DNA of 6,600 nt from DASQDN01 sp035630195. Its GTDB lineage: Bacteria; Acidobacteriota; Terriglobia; Bryobacterales; Bryobacteraceae. A model generated the notes under the pieces. That model saw only the letters and a list, made by a program, of their open reading frames with translations. It was not told the DNA's origin and did not search any database. The stretch lies in the NCBI GenBank assembly GCA_035630195.1, contig DASQLD010000568.1, positions 1 to 6,600 on the forward strand, read 5' to 3'. Below are positions 1 to 6,492 of this stretch, piece after piece (the first letter of the stretch is position 1; each line of letters begins with the position of its first letter). Made by a program: the position numbers and the translations under genes.

Positions 1-1
1 G

Positions 2-283
2 CGTCAAGTTCCGGTGAACGGAACCAATGCTTCCTTGAACACAGCAGGCTCCGTCTCAATCACCGCCATTGCCGACTTCAAGGTGGTATCGGGAACCGGT
101 GTCGTAAGCCTCGCTTCTCCAGTCCCAATAGCCCTCGGCGATGTTGGACCAAACGCAAGCGCGTACACTCCGGATGTAGTTTTGAATTGGCCTGCAACAG
201 CAACACGCGTTCAGATGACATTCCATGTCTCGGCCAACGGCGGCGCTTACACCAAGACAACGACTTTGACGGTGATGCGATGA
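2..283 (+). CDS. C-terminal end of an unrecognised, probably secreted beta-rich protein (5' end outside window)
   Basis: The reading frame is open from the window edge, so the true start lies upstream; the GTG at position 14 is only an internal valine. About 93 residues are visible. They are rich in Ser, Thr, Ala, Val and Gly with alternating hydrophobic residues, as in an Ig-like or other beta-sandwich domain, and they end in TKTTTLTVMR. There is no cysteine, no membrane segment and no sorting motif in the visible part. I do not recognise a named family; resemblance to C-terminal beta domains of acidobacterial extracellular proteins is an impression only. The TGA stop overlaps the ATG of the next gene (ATGA, 280-283), which suggests a shared transcript and translational coupling with the PEP-CTERM gene. 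Confidence 0.7.
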   Translation, partial: RQVPVNGTNASLNTAGSVSITAIADFKVVSGTGVVSLASPVPIALGDVGPNASAYTPDVVLNWPATATRVQMTFHVSANGGAYTKTTTLTVMR

Positions 284-813
284 AAACCTTGACCCTGATG
301 TTTGCTTTGCTTCTGACGGGAGGCTGCCTTCAGGCGGCTCCCATTCTCACTGTCACTCCGACAGATGCAAGTGTCGCCCCCGGGGGGACAGTGGCCTTCG
401 GCTTTTCACTCGAAAACGCCGACCCGCTCTACCTGACGATCACCTCATCGTTCCTACTCAGCGAAACAGAACCGATCGGCATCTATGAAGACGTTATTGC
501 AACTCTGGGCGGTCCAGTGGATGCGTTGATACTCCCAGGCACGACCTGGAATGTGACCGATCGATTGGGCAAGTATGTTGTATCACGGAGCGCCACGGCC
601 GGAACGATAAAAGACTTCCGCGTTCTGGTGTTGTATGAAGCCTACTCCGATGATCCGCGGACATGCGGCTTCTGCTTTGTAGGCAGTAAGAGTATTCAGG
701 CCTCTCTGAACGTCGAAGTGATCGCCGCCCAGTCTGTTCCCGAACCCGCATCTGCAGTCCTGGTAGCAGCGGGGCTTGCATTCGGATGGGCTCTACGCCG
801 CCGCTCAGTCTGA
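280..813 (+). CDS. Small exported PEP-CTERM sorting-domain protein
   Basis: A 177-residue protein with the three-part layout of exosortase substrates. A signal peptide spans about residues 1-19 (MKTL start, hydrophobic LMFALLLTGG core, likely cleavage after LQA). The body, about 20-150, is beta-rich and begins with a stretch like a domain edge (LTVTPTDASVAPGGTVAF). The C-terminal signal has VPEPAS at 153-158, a hydrophobic helix at about 159-171 and RRR at 173-175. In known PEP-CTERM systems such proteins are cut by an exosortase in the inner membrane and released to the surface or biofilm matrix; no exosortase is in this window. The body contains a CGFC pair (Cys129, Cys132) that could form a disulfide or bind metal. 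The ATG at 280 is chosen because it begins the signal peptide and overlaps the upstream stop; upstream codons in the same frame lack a signal sequence. No strong Shine-Dalgarno sequence is visible, so coupling is likely. The function of the body is unknown. Confidence 0.85.
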   Translation: MKTLTLMFALLLTGGCLQAAPILTVTPTDASVAPGGTVAFGFSLENADPLYLTITSSFLLSETEPIGIYEDVIATLGGPVDALILPGTTWNVTDRLGKYVVSRSATAGTIKDFRVLVLYEAYSDDPRTCGFCFVGSKSIQASLNVEVIAAQSVPEPASAVLVAAGLAFGWALRRRSV

Positions 814-1800
814 GTACCGCTTCGTAAAACCATTTCGCGTGTTGGTAACGGTGAGCGTACCATCAGTCGCGGCAGTGATCTTGATCCATTTGAATCCGTC
901 CGTGGGCTCGATGTTTGCAATGAAGTCCTCTGGAGGATTGGCATCTTTGCCGGCATTCAAAGATTGATGAACTTGCCAAATATCCTGGATGCCAGGAGCA
1001 GCCCGCAGTATGGGCCAGGTTTGCGCGTCGGCGCCTTTTCTGGCTCCATTTGCTTGAATTACGACGGGAGCGCGAACCGCTCCCACCATTTCTGCAGCAA
1101 CACCCTTAAACTGTCCATGCACATTCAAGTTGTACACATCGACCGATCCGATTAAGTTCTTCGGACAGACCAGATTATGACTGTGATGAGCTTCGAGATC
1201 CGCCAGGTCGAGCATACGGAACTTACCGAACGAAATCAGCAATCCGATTGAACGGTTGTCTTCGACGTCACGCTCGATTACCGCAGCTTGCTTGTAAGTT
1301 TGGCAAAGAGGATTTTGAGCTCCCGCGCCACGCAGCGGTCGTGTGATCAAATTCCCAGACGCTGACAAGACCTGGATATCTACTCCTCGAATAGGTATCT
1401 TGTGCCCCGGCTTCAACACAGTCGCGCCAAGTTTCTCACGAACAACCGCGTAGGCCTTCATTCGTTCGCCCGAAGAAATCGCACCGTGATCGAAAAGTTT
1501 ACGAACCGGGAACTTGGCAATCAGTTCCGCGACATCTCCCATATGATCCACATCAAAATGGGACACGACAAGAATATCGATCTGCTTTAAGCCGGCCGCG
1601 CGCGCCACTTCAACAATCCGATCAGTGGAGGATGGCCGTGTAGGGGACGCGGGCCAGCCGACGTCAAACAGCATCGACTGTCCTGACGGGGAAACAAACA
1701 AGACAGACTTGCCGCCTTCAACATCGATAACGTAAATGTCCAGAGTCTTAGCGGCCGTGAGGGATACGGCGTAGACGATTAGCAGAATCAGGATCTTCAT
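805..1800 (-). CDS. Exported metallo-beta-lactamase-fold protein, ComEC/Rec2-like
   Basis: 331 residues. A signal peptide covers about 1-17 (MKILILLIVYAVSLTAA), so the protein probably acts outside the cytoplasmic membrane. The MBL fold starts near residue 20. LFDVGW at 44-49 is the strand before the first loop, and SHFDVDHMGD at 80-89 is the HxDxDH metal motif typical of the ComEC-like branch. LADLE at 199-203 carries the later conserved Asp (D201), and VHG at 227-229 sits where most relatives have HHG, so one of the paired histidines is replaced. The C-terminal part ends with a beta hairpin region (TDGTLTVTNTRNGF). Family members are hydrolases or nucleases, but the substrate here cannot be read from sequence. 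ATG at 1800 is preferred over an in-frame ATG at 1857 because it starts the signal peptide and lies 8 nt after the korB stop. No clear Shine-Dalgarno sequence precedes it. Being last in the kor operon is unexpected for an exported protein. Confidence 0.85.
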   Translation of the reverse strand: MKILILLIVYAVSLTAAKTLDIYVIDVEGGKSVLFVSPSGQSMLFDVGWPASPTRPSSTDRIVEVARAAGLKQIDILVVSHFDVDHMGDVAELIAKFPVRKLFDHGAISSGERMKAYAVVREKLGATVLKPGHKIPIRGVDIQVLSASGNLITRPLRGAGAQNPLCQTYKQAAVIERDVEDNRSIGLLISFGKFRMLDLADLEAHHSHNLVCPKNLIGSVDVYNLNVHGQFKGVAAEMVGAVRAPVVIQANGARKGADAQTWPILRAAPGIQDIWQVHQSLNAGKDANPPEDFIANIEPTDGFKWIKITAATDGTLTVTNTRNGFTKRYSD

Positions 1801-1808
1801 CGAGCCGA

Positions 1809-2858
1809 TTAGCGATACTCTTCCTGCAAGGCATCGAGCGCCGCGGAACCGGGGCATAAAGCCTCGAACGGAATATCGACGAGCGGCAAGTCGGGGGTGG
1901 AATTCATCTCATGAACGTTGGGAACGGATTCATTCAGATACAGCAAACCAGTCACGATCTCGTTGCGTCGCTGGTGTTCCTGCAAACAAGACATTACCGC
2001 TTCCCGATCCGTCGGATCGTAGTCCTTCGGGACGGATTGAAATCGGACGACGCTGCCATCGTGCATCGTAACCGTCGTGCCGCCGCCGATCTCAGCGACG
2101 ATCTCTTTAGCAGGAGGAACAAAGTCCGCCTCCGTCGCACGCACCGAATGCTTTCGCGTATAAACGTAACTTTTCGTCGAGCCATTGTGATCGTTAAACG
2201 TAACACAAGGCGAAATCACATCCACCAACGCGAACCCTCTATGCGCCAGCGCAGCCTTCAGGATTGGTACTAGCTGTTCTTTGTCTCCCGAAAAACTGCG
2301 CGCCAGGAATGTAGCACCTATGCTGAGGCCCAGCATGACAGGATCGATCGGAGCCATCCGGTTATCTTCGCCGCGCTTGCTCTTCGAACCGACATCCGCC
2401 GACGCCGAGAACTGGCCTTTGGTCAAACCATACACACCATTGTTTTCGATTACGTAGGCCATCCTGACATTGCGACGAATCGCATGGCAGAGGTGCCCAA
2501 GCCCAATCGAAAGCGAATCGCCATCGCCCGATACGCCAACATAAAGCAGCTTCCCGTTCGCCGCGTTGGCTCCGGTGGCGATGGGAGGCATGCGGCCATG
2601 CGCTGAATTGAATCCGTGCGCGCCGTTCACGAAGTAAGCGGTCGTTTTTGAGGAACAGCCGATACCGCTCATTTTGACTAGCATGTGGGGCGGTGTCGAT
2701 AACTCCCACAGCGCTCGTACAATCGCGGCCGTGATCGAATCGTGGCCGCATCCCGCGCAAAGGGTCGACATTGTCCCTTCGTAGTCCCGAATCGTCAGTC
2801 CGAGCTGATTCCGCTGCAAACTGGGATGCGCCGCAATCGGCTTAGTAATGGACGGCAA
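1809..2858 (-). CDS. korB: 2-oxoacid:ferredoxin oxidoreductase beta subunit (KorB-like)
   Basis: 349 residues. This subunit binds thiamine pyrophosphate (TPP) and one [4Fe-4S] cluster, and with KorA carries out CoA-dependent oxidative decarboxylation of a 2-oxoacid in the cytoplasm. CAGCG at 34-38, GIGC ending at Cys68 and SPC ending at Cys218 give the four cysteines expected for the proximal cluster (34, 37, 68, 218). GDGD at 111-114 followed by ENNGVYGLTKGQ at 138-149 is the TPP/Mg2+ motif. The roughly 100-residue C-terminal part (about 245-349, with DYDPTDR, EIVTGLLY and CPGSAAL) makes it longer than the short archaeal beta subunits and closer to the two-subunit KorAB type of aerobes such as Mycobacterium. 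2-Oxoglutarate is the likely substrate, but pyruvate or another 2-oxoacid cannot be excluded. The start is TTG at 2858, supported by AAGGAGGT 5 nt upstream; it overlaps the end of korA by 17 nt. Confidence 0.9.
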   Translation of the reverse strand: MPSITKPIAAHPSLQRNQLGLTIRDYEGTMSTLCAGCGHDSITAAIVRALWELSTPPHMLVKMSGIGCSSKTTAYFVNGAHGFNSAHGRMPPIATGANAANGKLLYVGVSGDGDSLSIGLGHLCHAIRRNVRMAYVIENNGVYGLTKGQFSASADVGSKSKRGEDNRMAPIDPVMLGLSIGATFLARSFSGDKEQLVPILKAALAHRGFALVDVISPCVTFNDHNGSTKSYVYTRKHSVRATEADFVPPAKEIVAEIGGGTTVTMHDGSVVRFQSVPKDYDPTDREAVMSCLQEHQRRNEIVTGLLYLNESVPNVHEMNSTPDLPLVDIPFEALCPGSAALDALQEEYR

Positions 2859-4665
2859 CTGGGACCTCCTTCGTGCTCACTATTCCATCCAAGACATGCG
2901 AGGCGCTCAGAGGAAATCCGCCGTAACTCAAAATCGAGCGCAGTTTATTTTTCGGAGCCGAGGTTTCATTCAGGATCAGTGTTCGCAGCTGCGCGTCCCG
3001 GCTTTGCTCAATCACGTAGCAGTATTCGTGTTCATCGATGAACTTCGAAACGCTTTCTACAAACGGGAATCCTCGAATGCGCATGTAGCTCGCGGGAGTT
3101 CCACGCTCTTGCAGAAGATCGAGAGCCTCACGCACAGCCAGATCGCAGCCACCCACCGTGATAATCCCGAATCGCGCTCCGGTACGGCGTTCAATGATCG
3201 GCGCGGGCACATGTTTTGCGGCAGCGCCATGCTTCAGCAGAAGTCGATCCACGACTTCCTGATACTCATTGGGCGATTCCGTGTAGGCCCCAAACTTATT
3301 GTGTCCCGATCCGCGAGTGAAGTAGGCGCCCTTCGGATGCACGCCAGCAAACGTCCGAGCTGCGACCTCCGTTCCGTTCTCCGCCAGGTATCGTTGGAAC
3401 TTCTGAATGGACTCGAGTTCCTCTGCGCGAAGCACGTGTCCCCGATCCGGACTGTAGTCCTCGTTCCAGCGTAGCCTCGGCACCACCCAATCGTTCATAC
3501 CTATATCGAGATCGGACAGTACTATTACGGGCGTCTGGAACCGCTCGGCGAGATCGAATGCGACAGGCGCGAACTCGAAACACTCCGCCGGATTTGAGGG
3601 GAATAGCAGAACATGTTTCGTGTCACCGTGTGACGCGTAAGCGCATTCGAGAATGTCCGCCTGTTGTGTGCGAGTCGGCATTCCCGTCGATGGTCCGACG
3701 CGCTGTACATCTACAATCACCACCGGAATCTCCGCATAGTACGCGAGACCCAACAGCTCGTTCATCAATGAAATTCCAGGACCGGCCGTGGATGTAAACG
3801 CTCGCGCGCCATTCCACATTGCACCGATCACCATCCCGATCGCCGCGATCTCATCCTCGGCCTGCAGGATCAAATAGTTGTTCTTCCCGGTTGTAGGATC
3901 TTTGCGATAGCGCTCACAAAACTCCTTGAAAGCGTCCATCACCGATGTGGCCGGCGTAATCGGGTACCAGGCAGCCACAGTGGCGCCCGCATAGACGCAA
4001 CCGAGAGCCATCGCCGTGTTACCGTCGATCAGAATCTTTTCGCCGTTGGCGTCCATCCGCTCCAGATGAAACGCTAAAGGACAATCAAAATGTTCCTTCG
4101 CATATTCGTATCCCAACAGCAGAGCGCGCGTGTTGGATTGCCGAAGCGCTTTTTTGCTGGCGAATCTTTCATCGAGCAACTGCTCGACAATGCTCATGTC
4201 GATATTGAGAATGGCTACCAGAGCGCCCGCATACGCAATGTTCTTCATCAGGATGCGTTCGCGCGCATCGCCAAAGGTTTCATTGCACATGCGTGCAAGC
4301 GGGACACCCAAAAACACAACGTCGTCACGAGAGAGATCATCGTCAAGCGGCCAACTGGAGTCATAAAGGACATAGCCGCCGGACCGTACTTCGCTGATGT
4401 CACGGGCATAAGTCTGCCCGTTCATCATGACCATCAAGTCATATTCGAGCGCCCGCGCAGTGTTCCCATCTTTGTTCACGCGAATCTCGTACCACGTGGG
4501 CAGGCCCTGAATGTTTGATGGGAATAGATTTTTTCCCGAGACCGGAATTCCCATGCGAAAGATCGCCTGCATGAGTAGACCGTTGGCGCTGGCCGAGCCG
4601 GTGCCGTTGACGTTTGCAAGTTTAAACGCGAAATCGTTTACACGCTGATGGCGTCTTGGCTGCAC
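2842..4665 (-). CDS. korA: 2-oxoacid:ferredoxin oxidoreductase, fused gamma-alpha subunit (KorA-like)
   Basis: 607 residues from the GTG at 4665. The N-terminal gamma-type domain (about 9-190) starts with NDFAFKLANVNGTGSASANG and continues with GKNLFPSNIQGLPTWYEI, a signature of a fused KorA subgroup. The alpha domain (about 210-400) carries YPITPAT at 234-240, the substrate/CoA loop, then QAEDEIAAIG at 268-277, TSTAGPG at 291-297 and GPSTGMPTRTQQADI at 324-338. A C-terminal domain II spans about 495-607 and includes the VGGCD segment. The length suits two-subunit KorAB enzymes, with no separate gamma gene needed. The protein supplies the 2-oxoacid and CoA sites; TPP and the iron-sulfur cluster come from KorB directly downstream. 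GTG at 4665 is chosen because AGGA lies 8 nt before it. An earlier GTG at 4761 would add 32 residues that look like the out-of-frame reading of the upstream gene's cysteine region. It overlaps the flavoprotein gene by 28 nt. 2-Oxoglutarate is the likely, unproven, substrate. Confidence 0.9.
   Translation of the reverse strand: MQPRRHQRVNDFAFKLANVNGTGSASANGLLMQAIFRMGIPVSGKNLFPSNIQGLPTWYEIRVNKDGNTARALEYDLMVMMNGQTYARDISEVRSGGYVLYDSSWPLDDDLSRDDVVFLGVPLARMCNETFGDARERILMKNIAYAGALVAILNIDMSIVEQLLDERFASKKALRQSNTRALLLGYEYAKEHFDCPLAFHLERMDANGEKILIDGNTAMALGCVYAGATVAAWYPITPATSVMDAFKEFCERYRKDPTTGKNNYLILQAEDEIAAIGMVIGAMWNGARAFTSTAGPGISLMNELLGLAYYAEIPVVIVDVQRVGPSTGMPTRTQQADILECAYASHGDTKHVLLFPSNPAECFEFAPVAFDLAERFQTPVIVLSDLDIGMNDWVVPRLRWNEDYSPDRGHVLRAEELESIQKFQRYLAENGTEVAARTFAGVHPKGAYFTRGSGHNKFGAYTESPNEYQEVVDRLLLKHGAAAKHVPAPIIERRTGARFGIITVGGCDLAVREALDLLQERGTPASYMRIRGFPFVESVSKFIDEHEYCYVIEQSRDAQLRTLILNETSAPKNKLRSILSYGGFPLSASHVLDGIVSTKEVPVAVHY
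2864..2871 (-). promoter_or_regulatory. Shine-Dalgarno sequence for korB (decides a TTG start)
   Basis: On the minus strand this reads AAGGAGGT, a near-perfect match to the 16S rRNA tail, 5 nt before the TTG at 2858. It lies inside the last codons of korA. It fixes the korB start at TTG rather than at the ATG of Met30, which would leave only three residues before the first cluster cysteine. Confidence 0.8.
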
Positions 4666-6437
4666 GTAACTTGTCCTGCCAGAGGATAGAAAAGTTCGAA
4701 CTTCTGCATGTCCCAGGCGGCCGTCGGGCAACGTTCCGCACAAAGACCGCAATGCACACACACGTCTTCGTCCTTTGCCATGATGCGCGCCGTCTGAGGA
4801 AGCGGATCGGACACGTACAGGTCCTGGGTCGGGTTCTCTGCAGGAGCCGACAACCGGACGCGCAAATCCAGTTCATCTCCGTTGCGCGTAATCGTGAGGC
4901 ATTGGACTGGACATATGTCTATACAGGCGTCGCATTCGATGCACTTGGGCGCCGTAAACACTGTTTGCACATCGCAGTTCAGACATCTCTGAACTTCATA
5001 TGCAGTCTGGGCGGCGGTGAACCCGAGCTCCACTTCCACGTTCAACTGCTCGAAACGGCGTGTAAGATCGACATGCGTCATTTTCTGACGGGCCGCCGGA
5101 TTGTAGTCGTTGTGATAGCTCCACTCGCTGATCCCCATCTTCTGGGAGATCAGATTCATGCCGCTCGGTGGACGATCGGTCACGACAACGCCCTGAGCCA
5201 GATTGTGGATCGAGATCGCCGCTTGGTGGCCGTGTTCCACAGCCCAGATGATGTTCTTGGGACCAAAGGCGGAGTCACCGCCGAAAAACACGCCTGGACG
5301 GGTGGATTCCATCGTCTTCTCGTTCACGACGGGAACATCCCATTCGTCGAATTCGATTCCAAGATCGCGCTCGATCCAAGGAAACGCGTTTTCTTGTCCG
5401 ATCGCGAGGATCACATCATCGGCAGGCAAAATTACGCTATCGAGCACCGTCGAACGCTTGGCGCCCTGGTCCCATTCGAGACGCTCGAACTCCATGCCCG
5501 TCAGTTTTCCGCTTTCGATGACAAACCTCTTAGGCGCATAGTTGATTAGGATCTCGACGCCTTCTTCTTCGGCGTCCTCGAGTTCCCAGGGCGAAGCCTT
5601 GAAATAACCGCGCGGCCTGCGAGCCATCACCTTGATATCCCGGCCTCCTAGTCGCCGGGAGGTCCGGCAGCAATCCATAGCCGTATTCCCGACGCCGATA
5701 ATCAGGACCTTCTCGCCGATCGAGTCAATGTGCCCAAACGCGACCGATTCCAGCCAGTCGATGCCAATGTGAATTCGGTCCGTTTCGTAGCGTCCCGGAA
5801 TATCCAGGTTCTTGCCGCGTGGCGCGCCGGAGCCGACGAAGATCGCGTCGAAGCTGTCTTGCAAAAGGCGCTGCATGCTTTCGACAGGAGCGCTGTACCG
5901 AACGTCGGCTCCCATGCCCACGATGTAGTCGATTTCCTCGTACAACACACTTTCAGGCAACCGAAAAGAAGGAATGTTGCTGCGCATCAACCCTCCTGGT
6001 TTATCGGATTTTTCGAAAATCACGACTTCGTACCCGAGAGGCAGCAAGTCATTCGCGACAGTAAGGGAAGCCGGGCCGGCGCCGACGCATGCGATACGCA
6101 AGCCATTCCTTTTGTCGGGAGCTTTTGGGATGAGGTGCCTAACCTCATCACGGTGATCGGACGCCACGCGTTTCAGCCGGCAGATCGCAACAGGCTTGCC
6201 GTCAACTCGTTCGCGACGGCAGGCCGGCTCACAGGGACGGTCGCACGTTCGACCCAGGATCCCTGGAAACACATTCGATTCGCGATTCAGTAAATAGGCG
6301 TCAGTGTAGCGTCCTTGCGCAATCAGGCGAATATACTCGGGCACATTGGTGTGCGCCGGGCAGGCCCACTGGCAATCCACAACTTTGTGGAAGTAGTCCG
6401 GGTTCCGAACGTCTGTCGGTTTCACGCCGAACGTCAT
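4638..6437 (-). CDS. FAD/NAD(P)-dependent iron-sulfur oxidoreductase, GltD/NfnB-like, with C-terminal double [4Fe-4S] motif
   Basis: 599 residues, cytoplasmic. An N-terminal GltD/dihydropyrimidine-dehydrogenase type cluster domain (about 15-95) has Cys22, 26, 65, 69, 73 and 86. An FAD Rossmann motif, VGAGPASLTVANDL, is at 118-131. An NAD(P) Rossmann motif, GVGNTAMDCC, is at 248-257, with ARR at 272-274 that may favour NADPH. FFGGD at 384-388 is the second FAD contact. The tail (about 479-599) has RCLNC (485, 488), CIECDACIDICP (499-510) and CVHCGLCAERCP (560-571): two ferredoxin-type [4Fe-4S] motifs about 50 residues apart. It is first in the operon before korA/korB, so it probably passes electrons between KorAB or ferredoxin and NAD(P)H. 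It is not a normal GltD: no glutamate synthase large subunit is nearby and the iron-sulfur tail is extra. The ATG at 6437 begins the conserved N-terminus but has no clear Shine-Dalgarno sequence; a leaderless transcript or the GTG at 6425 is possible. Confidence 0.88.
   Translation of the reverse strand: MTFGVKPTDVRNPDYFHKVVDCQWACPAHTNVPEYIRLIAQGRYTDAYLLNRESNVFPGILGRTCDRPCEPACRRERVDGKPVAICRLKRVASDHRDEVRHLIPKAPDKRNGLRIACVGAGPASLTVANDLLPLGYEVVIFEKSDKPGGLMRSNIPSFRLPESVLYEEIDYIVGMGADVRYSAPVESMQRLLQDSFDAIFVGSGAPRGKNLDIPGRYETDRIHIGIDWLESVAFGHIDSIGEKVLIIGVGNTAMDCCRTSRRLGGRDIKVMARRPRGYFKASPWELEDAEEEGVEILINYAPKRFVIESGKLTGMEFERLEWDQGAKRSTVLDSVILPADDVILAIGQENAFPWIERDLGIEFDEWDVPVVNEKTMESTRPGVFFGGDSAFGPKNIIWAVEHGHQAAISIHNLAQGVVVTDRPPSGMNLISQKMGISEWSYHNDYNPAARQKMTHVDLTRRFEQLNVEVELGFTAAQTAYEVQRCLNCDVQTVFTAPKCIECDACIDICPVQCLTITRNGDELDLRVRLSAPAENPTQDLYVSDPLPQTARIMAKDEDVCVHCGLCAERCPTAAWDMQKFELFYPLAGQVTCSQDAISV
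4674..4677 (-). promoter_or_regulatory. Shine-Dalgarno sequence for korA (supports a GTG start)
   Basis: The minus strand reads GGCAGGACAAGTTAC directly before the GTG at 4665; the AGGA core has an 8-nt spacer. The site lies inside the last part of the flavoprotein gene, so ribosomes finishing that gene would reach it at once. It is moderate rather than strong, but no other in-frame ATG, GTG or TTG lies between 4665 and the conserved NDFAF segment. Confidence 0.55.
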
Positions 6438-6448
6438 TCTATAACGAT

Positions 6449-6477
6449 TTGAGCATCCGTAGCGAATTCGATATAAG
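6449..6477 (+). promoter_or_regulatory. Sigma70-type promoter for pntA
   Basis: TTGAGC (6449-6454) and TATAAG (6472-6477) are separated by exactly 17 bp; they match the TTGACA and TATAAT consensus at four and five of six positions. Transcription would start near 6484, only a few bases before the GGAGG at 6488, giving a very short leader for the TTG at 6500. This is a sequence match only. Confidence 0.6.
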
Positions 6478-6487
6478 ATCTTCAGAC

Positions 6488-6492
6488 GGAGG
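6488..6492 (+). promoter_or_regulatory. Shine-Dalgarno sequence for pntA (decides a TTG start)
   Basis: GGAGG lies 7 nt before the TTG at 6500. There is no in-frame ATG or GTG nearby, and the conserved PntA N-terminus begins directly after this TTG, so the site fixes the start. Confidence 0.75.

Noticed and set aside
187..279. Upstream extension of the PEP-CTERM gene
   Set aside because: The extension overlaps the preceding gene out of frame and would bury the signal peptide; the ATG at 280 gives the normal layout.
307..330. Lipoprotein signal (TGGC before Cys16) in the PEP-CTERM protein
   Set aside because: The position that should be Leu, Val or Ile three residues before the cysteine is Thr, and a signal peptidase I site (LQA, then A) follows; the C-terminal sorting signal also argues against lipidation.
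1801..1857. Longer MBL protein starting at the ATG at 1857
   Set aside because: It would put 19 charged or mixed residues before a clean signal peptide and overlap korB by 49 nt. A GAGG lies near this ATG, so it is not fully excluded.
2848..3474. 208-codon + strand open frame opposite the end of korA
   Set aside because: The opposite strand encodes conserved KorA sequence. This frame has no known motif and no convincing start context.
4666..4761. Longer KorA starting at the GTG at 4761
   Set aside because: The extra 32 residues are an out-of-frame reading of the flavoprotein's final cysteine motif and would need a 124-nt overlap; the GTG at 4665 has an AGGA and begins close to the conserved KorA start.
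4656..5549. 297-codon open frame on the + strand opposite the flavoprotein gene
   Set aside because: It is the antisense of a strongly supported gene with FAD and cluster motifs. Its translation has no recognisable domain and reflects codon bias.
5730..6293. 187-codon + strand open frame opposite the flavoprotein N-terminal half
   Set aside because: It covers the reverse of the FAD Rossmann motif and N-terminal cysteine domain; its composition is typical of a shadow frame.
4638..6437. Naming the flavoprotein gltD (glutamate synthase small subunit)
   Set aside because: The central fold is GltD-like, but there is no gltB nearby, the tail carries two extra [4Fe-4S] motifs, and the operon partners are korA and korB.
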